Shown: positions 55,855-64,000 of the stretch, one piece after another
Layout of the letters: each line of letters begins with the position of its first letter
Numbering within the stretch: the first letter of the stretch is position 1
DNA from: Kalmusia sp. IMI 367209
Lineage: Eukaryota > Ascomycota > Dothideomycetes > Pleosporales > Didymosphaeriaceae
Assembly: GCA_027946365.1 (NCBI GenBank)
Contig: JAPEUQ010000003.1
Span: 2,852,001-2,916,000, forward strand
DNA: 64,000 bases
Direction of reading: 5' to 3'
The notes under the pieces: model-generated
What the model saw: only the letters and a program-made list of their open reading frames with translations
The model's database searches: none
What the model was told of the DNA's origin: nothing
Program-made: the position numbers and the translations under genes

Positions 55855-58001
55855 TTAACTCCACACGTCCTCCTGGTATTGGTTTGACGCTCTCATCGCC
55901 TTTACAATTTCCTCGCCCCTAGATTCTTCCACATTCCTGTATTTGGCGATCAGCTTGCCGAGCAGTGTATTGACCTCGCGTGCCATGTTCGCTGCATCAC
56001 CGCAGACGTAGAAGTACGCTTTTTGTTCGAGCAGCTTATTGACCTCTTCACCATTCTCTTCCAACTTGTGCTGAACGTAGACTTTCTTTGGGCCGTCTCG
56101 GGAGAAGGCAGTGTGCATGACGAAATTATCTCCCAGAGCCTCTTTGTATTGCTGAGTCAATTATTAGCATGACCGTCATTGGCGGTAGGAAGAGTGTTAT
56201 AGCTTACCTCCCACTCCTTCTCATATACGTAATCCTCGGATCTCTTCCTGCAGCCAAAGAACAAAAGTGTCTTGCCAACATTCTGGCCAGCCTTAGCTTG
56301 CGCAGCTCGCTCCTGGATGAATCCGCGGAATGGAGCAACACCAGTTCCAGGACCGACCATGATGATAGGCTTTGAGGGATCCGAGGGGAGTCTGAAGTTG
56401 GAGTGGCGGACATGGACGGGTACGTGTATGCCATCGTATTTGTTTCGTGGGCCGGTGATAGCATAGTTCAAACCGTGTGGATCGGGATTTGGTTCGCCGT
56501 GTTGCTTCTGCTTCAGAGCCAGGAGATAATTGGTAGTGACACCCTTCAGGATGTGGGGTGCGCCTGGTTTCTGGCTGGACTCGACTACAGCAGTAATGGA
56601 AATCTTGTCCTTCTGGACATGAGACGACGAAGAAATCGAATAGTAACGAGGTTGAATCTTTAGCAGACCTTCAATCATAAGTGAGAAGGGGATCTTCGTC
56701 CACGGTTCTCCCTTGGACGTGATCTCAAGTAGCTGTGCCAGGTTGAGATTGCGATCGGTGACCTTCTCGTGGAAATAGTCCTTCTCGCTTCCGAGCTTCG
56801 CCATCTCGTTCTTAATGTCTTCGTTAGGAGCGAACTGCGCTAGTTGAGAGGCGAATTGACGTGAGACAGCAGCGCCGATTTCCATGTGGTAACGGACGGC
56901 GGCATCATAAGTCGTCGGGGAAGGAAAGGGCACCTTGGCCGTCGAGTCGAGACCCTTGACGGCAATGACGGTGTGGCGCTTGTCCTTGAGACCAAGAATG
57001 TTCAAGAGGCGATCGACCTCCTTGCCGGCGTTGGTGGGCCAAATAGCGATATGATCACCAGTAGTGTACGACAGGTTTGAACCGTTGATACCGACTTCCA
57101 TGTGCAGACAGTTCCGGTCTTCTGCGGTGAACAGTTCGTAGGATTCGACGATGGGAGCGATGAAGGGGTTATTGGCGTTGTATGGACCCTTTTGGGAGCC
57201 CTCCAGATGGTTCTTGTTGGGCTCTCCCAGATAAACGGTATCGTCCTCGGCGTCCAGCTCGGGCTTCTCCTTGATCTCAAAGACGGGCTCGTAGACGGCC
57301 TCGCGCTCTTCCAAGTTGAGGCTCTCGCACACAGCAGCCCACATGGGCTCTTTCCACGCGAGGAAGTCTTCTTCCATGGTGCCGGCACCGTCGTCACCCT
57401 CACCGGCGGTGCCGAGTCGGGTTGCGCCAAGCTTGGTCAGGTACTTGTCAACGTCACGGACCATGGAGTTGTAGTGTTCGTACGTGTTGTTTCCGAGACC
57501 AAAAGCGACGTACTTGAGATTGCTGAGCGGCTTCTCCTCTGCCGAGGCGCCTTCGCTGAAGCTGACGTCGTCGGCACCAAGGAACTCGTAGAACTCGACG
57601 GCATTGTCCGTAGGCTCGCCCTCGCCGTACGTGGCGAGCACGAAGACGGCGAGCTTGTCCTCGGGGAACTTGTCCAGGTTTTCGTAGTCGTAGTCTTCCA
57701 GGTCCGCGACCATGCAGCTCAAGCCGAAGCGTGAATGGCCCTCCTTGGCCAGGCGTGAGGCATAGTCCTCAGCGGTGCCGGTCTGACTGCCGTAGAAGAC
57801 TACGCAATTCTTGTCCGTCTCCTCCATTTTCTCCAAAATGTTTCGGGACTTGCCCGCCCTGGCCGCGCCATTGCTGTTCGCGAGCGAGTTGCCATAGGGA
57901 TCTCCGTAGACAGCCCAGTAGGTGCCTTTTGTGAAGTAGGCTACGGTTCCGAGCAGGAGCACGGCGAGCACGACGATGTCGAGCGTGTCTAATTGGGCCA
58001 T
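55855..58001 (-). CDS. NCP1: NADPH-cytochrome P450 reductase
   Basis: CPR passes electrons from NADPH via FAD and FMN to microsomal P450s such as the sterol C14-demethylase. Exon 1 (56208-58001) and exon 2 (55855-56151) join across a 56-nt intron (56152-56207), giving 696 residues. An N-terminal anchor (IVVLAVLLLGTVAYF) is followed by the flavodoxin domain with YGSQTGTAEDYA, TYGEGEPTDNA and FGLGNNTYEHYN. The FAD domain has RYYSISSSS and the NADPH domain GPGTGVAPFRGF and FFGCRKRSEDYVYE. After the intron come YVCGDAANMAREV and the conserved C-terminal DVWS with the FAD-stacking tryptophan. All cofactor motifs are intact. Confidence 0.97.
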
Positions 58002-59459
58002 GGTGCTGGAGAGCCGTCAGCAAGCACGCCGGAAGGGGGTGAGGTTTTTCAACGCCTGACTCACGAGGGAGAGCAGCAGGGCTGGCCGGAGAAGCACACA
58101 CGGTGTAATTTGTAGCGGTGTCGTGTCGGGGGTCGGCGGTGGTGGTCGGTTACCCTTTGAGTGGAGCCTTGTCCTTATCGGGCTTTATCGGCTGATGCTC
58201 AAGGCTCGTGAAAGCTCGCTGTCCACGGATGCAAGCGTGGAAGCGTGTCCAAGTCCGCGAAGGGCAGGATAATGACTGCGGCGCCGGACAAAGCTCGGTG
58301 CGTGCGGCGTAGCAGCAACAGCAGTAGCAGCACTCAACGATCCGCGTGCTCTCACCGTGGTGGCGGGCGCTGGAGAGCGGCGCGAGAAGGCGGCCGTGGT
58401 CGGAACGCTCAATTCCGCTGGCGGCCTTCGCTGGCGTTCCGCGCTCAAAGGGACCCCACAGCCTCAGCAGCTGAGAGCCTTTCCGCGACGTGTGGGGTAG
58501 CCGGCACCAAAGGTAGGCAGAGACGCGTCAGTGAGTTTTGCGCGGGGACGGCACTGCACAGAGCAAACTGGCAGAGCGTGTTCACAGAGACACAGAGACA
58601 CAGAAACACAGAAACACAGAAACAGCAGACGAAGCGACGCGTCGGGGGAGAAGTGCCCCCTGTCTTTATATCGGGGATTTGCAGTCAGCGCACAGAGCCT
58701 CCTCCGTACTTGGGGGCCCGTTGGTCTTGCGACACCAGCAACAGCAAGAGGCCTGGTTGGTCCGTCAGTCAGCATTGTGAGCTTTTGGCGCGCTCCATCC
58801 TGCGACATGACTGTCAGACGCGGAATCCTCGACGTGTCTACAAGACGGCTGCCTCAGGCACCAGTCCTCACTCCTCTGAGGGCCTGCTACTAACAAGGTT
58901 GGCGGGGAGGGGCCAAGCTGCCGTCTTTCCTGCCGCTCGGCATGTCATGTGTCTGGAGTGCGTGAAGTGTAGCTTTCTTTCTTTTTTTTTTTTTCCAACT
59001 CTCTCGTCTTGCTCACTTTGCTGGACGCCATTTGGATTGGATGGGATGGGATGGGTGCCGGGTAGTCTTGCCACGGCACGCTGCAATGCATGCTAAGCTT
59101 CGGCGGCCATCATTCGTGGCCGCCCCCGCCGTGCCCCGATGGCCGCTCTGGACATGTATATACCGTCCCATCTCGCTTCAGCCATGCGTCTTCAGATGGA
59201 TACGAAGATTGTCCCGTGGCCGTGGACCCGCCAGCAGCCCTGGAGATCTCCAGCGGCGTGGGGAAACCGGTGCCTAAGGATCGGGGTTAGCGCTCAGAAC
59301 GTGCCACCAGGGGAGTGCGAATTCGTCTACACGTCTGCACAGTGACCGCACGCCACCAAGAAGCTCTCGTTGCCTCCATCCTATCCCTACAGCTTGGCCG
59401 TGAGCCACTCCGGCCGCACTGCAGTGCCCCCAGATGACGACCCCGAGCAGGCCGGCGGC
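58002..59459. promoter_or_regulatory. Divergent upstream region, CPR / TAO3-like
   Basis: 1.46 kb, GC-rich, between divergent genes. It contains an 8-nt tandem repeat (58583-58622), a T-run at about 58982-58994 and a short (ATGGG) repeat near 59040. The open frames here look spurious. Confidence 0.45.
58583..58622 (+). repeat. 8-nt tandem repeat, five copies
   Basis: Two CACAGAGA units are followed by three CACAGAAA units, in the CPR/TAO3 divergent region. Confidence 0.88.
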
Positions 59460-62400
59460 ATGTGTGAGTGGTCCTTTTCCCCTGTGCCGTTTCAGTGCAT
59501 GCTTCGGATGCTTCAGATGCTCCACGTCCAGATGAGCCCGCCGCCCCCGTCTGCCGCGAGCCGCCTCAGAAGCGCGGCTGGGGCTGCTCCCGCTGAGAGC
59601 TGGCCACAGCATGTCGGGCCCGCTGTCGACGTCGACGTCGACGTCTACCATGAACCCTCTCTACCCTCCTCCGTCGTGCCCTGCTGACCCCTGCGCCCTT
59701 CTGCAGCTGCTCCATCCCCACTGGCGCAAAGCCGTCCAGCTGCTGGGAACCCGTCGCACCATATAGAGGGGCCGTCCATCCCCTCCCGCGAGGCCTCGTT
59801 GACGCGAGGGCGAGCGCTGACAGCTTCCTCACGCGTGCTTTCGCCGCGCTCGCAGACCCCCGGCGTCGTGCCCAGCAGCAACTCGAGCCCCGACCGCAGT
59901 CTCGAGCGCAAGGCGTCGCTGTCGTATGCCCACAACCGCCAGACGTCCATCGTACATGGCATCCAGCACTCGCGCAACACGAGCTTCGTCAACTCGCCCG
60001 CCACCAGTCCGCTGAGCCCGCACATCATTGCCGCCCAAGGCTCCTCGCTCGATGGAACCGTCATGTCGCAGGAGAGCATAGCCGAAGCGTTCGCGGCAAA
60101 GGGGACACACGCTCCCGCGCCCTTCCTCAACGGGCATGCGCCAAACGATGGCGCCGTGTCCCAGCGCAAGCCGGAGCGGGCGCAGAGTGCAAGGTCGCGC
60201 AAGGGCGGACACCATCACCACCGCTCGCAGTCTCGCCATCAGGCGCAGCACGAGTTGAAGACGGTGGGCGAGTACGCGCTGCACCATTTGTTCAATTCGG
60301 TGAGTGCACTTGGGTACGCCTCCCGTGTCCCGCTGACAAGAGACTCCATAGTTTGGTCTGCAGGCCGACCTGAAGATCAGCCAGTGCATGACAGACCGCA
60401 GCCAGCCAGAAGTGAGGGTGGAGCGAATATGTGGCCCCGGAGTGGATCCCAACTTCGACCAGCTCATATGGGCTCTCGGTCACATCGCAAAAAACAAGCC
60501 CAAGTCCTTGATCGACACCATCATGATCTGGCGGAAGGGAAAGAGCGAGGATGCTTCCCAACTCCGCATCAAGCTTGCCAATGTACGTCGGCACAACACC
60601 ATGTGGAAGCTATGCTGACAGCCCAAGGCCCGACAAGCCACCTCACTGCCGCCTTCTGTGCTGCCGCGCCGGAACACGGAGCCTTTACAGCCGTCAGACT
60701 CCCATGGCACTGCTTCTGTCACAGCAAGTCCTGAATACATGGTCGCGCTACAGCAGACAGTGGCGCAGGCAGAGCAGCGTTCGACAGTGTCTACATATAT
60801 TCTCTGCAGAGTATTGATCCAGATCATCCAGCAAACAAACATCGACGCTCTTACTGTCGACATGGCTGAGCGTCTCCTTAGCCTCTTCTATAATCAGCTC
60901 AATCTGGTTGACCCTGAGCAAGCCGAAGAGTCGTCCGTGAACAGAGCTAACTGGGTCATCTACAGCCAGCTTCTAGGGGAATTGAGTGAATTCATCTTTC
61001 ATAGCGTGCAGGAGAAGTTTATCACAGACCTTAAAGCCGTCGACACCCAGTATATTCAAACCTCTTTGAAGAGCCAATCCAGTAGAGAAGTCGAAGCCAG
61101 GGGGGCTTTACTCGTGCTGGGCATGCGCTACTTGCGTGTAAAGACCTCACCTCTGGACCTGTGGGACCGGACATGCGACTTCATGCTCTCACTAGCCATG
61201 CTTTTTTCCAATGCCCATGGACAAACCATCAAATACGCCTACTGTCAGGTCCTGCGAGACCTCCTTTTACGGATTGCATCGGAAACTATGCCACAGTTCA
61301 ATACACCGAAGTGGAAAGGTGTGATCGACATCTTGAAATCAAGAGCCTCGGTCCTTTTGAGCAAACCCAAACATTGGCATGAAGCTTTTCCGCTTATGTG
61401 TGCCATACTCTGTGTATCGCCCGCTGAAACGTTTGCGTCTCAGTGGTTACCACTCGTGTTGTCCACCCAGCCAAGGCTCAAAGAGCGTGCAACGAGGGCA
61501 ATCGCACTCAAAGGAATATGCCAGTTAGTGTGGAGCTACCTGTATCGGGCGTCACCTGATCCTCCGAATGTTGCTATGCGGAAATTGGAGGATATCATCC
61601 GCATGGTATATCAGCCCGGAAGGCGGTCTTATCTTTCAACAGAGCCTTCAATTGCAGAACCTTTCATCCAGCTAACGCGCATCATTGGGTTCAAGTACCA
61701 AGATGTTTGTTTCAGAGCCATAATATTTCCTCTACTGAATGCGGAAACGTTTACTTCCGGTCGAGATCTTCGGGTTGAGAATTTGGAGCCAGACCGAATG
61801 GTCATAGGTATCCGATCTTTCCTCGCGATCATGTCCGACCTTGAAAATGCTAGCGAGATACATCATCCGCCTTTTCCTAGCCCTTTCAGCTCCGAAATCA
61901 ATCCTACCGCTACGAATCCTCCGCAACCAACCGCAAGCCCACGTCCTCCTCAACATCCCTCTATGAAATCTCTGCTACCAGCCAAAGAAGAACGGCTTTC
62001 TCGTCCTGTAAACTTTTCTGGATTTCCCGAGATAGCTAAAGAATACTACGTACGCTTCTGCAAGATTTTAGGAGACATCACAATTATCTGCGACAATGCT
62101 TTTGGGGGACAAGCCGTACTCGACGAGAAATTCTCTCTCCAGACTCCCAAAACTCCCATGTCTGAGGCTTTCAGTTTCGCTCGGAGAGAGGACCAGACTT
62201 CGACAGACCCGCGCCAAGGTTTCTATGATCTTTTGCATGTGGCTGTTCAGGCTTTGCCTCGTTGCCTATCGCATCATATTCCATTCAATTCACTAGTAAA
62301 TCTGTTATGCACGGGTACAGCTCATGTCCAAGGAAACATTGCAACATCATCTGCACAATCGCTCAAGTCTATTGCACGTCAGTCTTATGCGCAACAAGTC

Positions 62401-64000
62401 ACCATCGCATTTGCGAGGTTCATCTTTACGTTCGACGACCGTTACTCCACAATGTCAGACGGCGGCATGCTCGGTCCCGGTCATATCGAAAGAACGCTTA
62501 AGCTATACGTAGAGCTGCTCCAGATTTGGATAGAGGAGATCAAGGAGAAGACACGCAAAGCTGCGCTAGACACCCCAGATGATGGAGTAGGCAATAGAGG
62601 TATCCATCTAGACTTATCCTCGGTCTGGGCTCATGTTGACGAGATCGAATCTCATGGCCTTTTCTTCCTATGCTCGCCTTCACGCCGCGTAAGAGCTTAC
62701 GCCGTCACTGTACTACGGCTTATCACAGAATTTGATACAGCGCTCGGCGGTTCTAACACGAGGATCATCGGCGTCATGAAAGGAAGCCCGCAGAAAGTCA
62801 TGGATATTGGCGATGAGAAGCTTTCTCTTGCTGAGCGCAGTCGTCTGCAGAGAGGTTTGCGTAAGAGTAACGCGCTTTCTCTTGTCGAACTTTGTAGTAG
62901 CGATGATCCGTATGACTCGACACTCTGGTTCAAGGGGTTTCCCAATTTGGTACGCCTTAGTTTCGAGGTCTGTCCATTTGCGGTTACTCTAACTCGAGAC
63001 ATCATCTGCGCTCGCTTGTCGCAAATGCACCGAACCTTGCTCACCATAACAGAAGGGCCCAGAGCCAGTCCTTATTCGACATTTGATACCGGCATGGGCA
63101 AGGCTAATAATCGCATCCTAACGACAGCCCCTGAGATCATTGTAGAGCAATGGAAGCTCTATCTCATATTCGCATTTACGACTCTGACTAACCTCGGAAT
63201 GAATAGCCAGTCCACTTCAGGCCAGTCTGCACAGCATTCAAGAAAGAGTTCGAAGTCGTCACAAAAGAGCTCGAACAAGGTCCACACTGCTGGCGAACTC
63301 TTTTCTAGGGTGTTACCCTTCCTTGCTACCGAGAACTCTGCAGTACGCGACGCAGCTGTCATTGGTTTGGGCTCGATCAACATCAATCTCTATCGCACAT
63401 TATTAGAGTCGTTACATGGTCACGCTGCAGCCTGCGCTGAAGAAGCGAAAACAAGGTTAGGCCAGCACAATCGGACAATCAGCAGTCCACGGCGCAGCCG
63501 ACGAACGGATCATTTAAGAACGGAACTCACTCATGTTTACAAATTGACTTCCCACTTTCTGAAACTACCGGAAGCTTACAATGATGATTGGATCCTTAAT
63601 AATCTCGTAAACTATACGAAAGACCTACGCATATTTCTCAGCGACGCAGAAGTACAGAACGAATGGGGGTTTCAGAAACTTCGTACTCACTACTGCGGTC
63701 TCATAGAAGTGCTGTTCGAAGGAATCAATAAAACCAATGATCCGCTCCAGTGGATGCCTTTCCAAGCCCGCAAAGCCGCCTTTACGTTGATGGAGGAATG
63801 GAGCGGCTACTCTGCCAATCAATCTCAGACCCGACAGCGAGAGGAGCATATGAGAAGATCTATGCTTGACCGCGAGGCGGACATGGGCAGCAAAGGCATC
63901 GCCACTGCTGCGATGGCAATCGAGAAACGGGACCTTCACACCGCCGCTTTGAGCGCCATGGCGGCCCTCTGTGGCGGCCCTGTCAGCATTACAACCGACA
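59460..64000 (+). CDS. TAO3: Cell morphogenesis protein TAO3/MOR2/Furry (3' end outside window)
   Basis: Tao3/Mor2/Furry proteins are very large HEAT-like scaffolds for NDR kinases (Cbk1/Orb6) in polarised growth. Exons are 59460-59463, 59707-60299, 60364-60582 and 60628 to the edge; introns are 243, 64 and 45 nt. Exon 1 supplies only ATG plus one base before a GTGAGT donor. Intron 1 ends with an excellent CTGAC branch, pyrimidine tract and CAG. The N-terminal ~190 residues are disordered and Ser-rich with HNRQTS, HSRNTS and HHRSQS. The conserved head starts at TVGEYALHHLFN and continues with ICGPGVDPNFDQLIWALGHI, TYILCRVLIQIIQQ and LLVLGMRYLRVKTSPLDLW. Then follow regular helical repeats. 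At least 1,396 residues lie in the window. Confidence 0.9.

Noticed and set aside
57102..57734. 210-codon plus-strand frame opposite the P450 reductase
   Set aside because: Antisense shadow of a long, well-conserved coding exon with biased codon use.

Overview
The window is nuclear DNA of a filamentous ascomycete, most likely a Dothideomycete of the Pleosporales type. The genes are eukaryotic. Introns are mostly 45-65 nt with GTRNGT donors, CTRAC-like branch sites and YAG acceptors. The gene set (two-finger SreA-type GATA factor, fungal TVP15, SNG1/DUF3533, EF-hand external NADH dehydrogenase) is ascomycete. The genus cannot be fixed from sequence alone. Gene models were built by hand by joining reading frames at splice sites.

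Layout. 1-6 kb: 3'-truncated ESF1 (-), a 55-residue three-exon protein (+), and a nucleotidyltransferase-like protein with a long disordered tail and an apparent one-base frameshift (+). 7.9-16.2 kb: NDE1-type NADH dehydrogenase (-), the MDV1/CAF4 fission adaptor (-) divergent from chorismate mutase ARO7 (+), then ALG3 (+) meeting an EIF1AD-like gene (-) tail to tail with 4 nt between stops. 16.4-25.7 kb, all on the minus strand: a CSC1/OSCA-type channel, a coiled-coil protein, a thioredoxin-like protein and a secreted GH79 glycosidase. 28.4-32.9 kb: SNG1/DUF3533 membrane protein (+), peroxisomal acyl-CoA ligase (+), small acidic protein (-). 33-36.4 kb is gene-poor. 36.4-41.7 kb: SreA-like iron regulator (-), TVP15 (-) with an apparent frameshift, and an unknown protein (-). 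43.4-48.2 kb: proteasome RPN1 (-) divergent from RIO2 kinase (+). 48.4-58 kb: a small unknown protein (-), a two-RRM RNA-binding protein (-), and NADPH-cytochrome P450 reductase (-). 59.5-64 kb: the N-terminal part of TAO3/MOR2/Furry (+), running off the end.

The content is mostly conserved housekeeping: ribosome biogenesis (ESF1, RIO2), mitochondria (NDE1, MDV1), ER/Golgi (ALG3, CPR, TVP15), proteasome (RPN1) and polarity (TAO3). It is not an operon-like or secondary-metabolite cluster, and I see no transposon, tRNA, rRNA or CRISPR. I did not find a clearly new biological system. The most notable observations are: two single-base frame breaks in otherwise conserved genes; tandem 3' splice sites that would swap an acidic tail for a basic one in the EIF1AD-like protein; a perfect hairpin at that convergent junction; a start codon almost isolated on its own exon in TAO3; HxRxxS motifs in TAO3; and a CCAAT-N12-GAT element upstream of the SreA-like gene.
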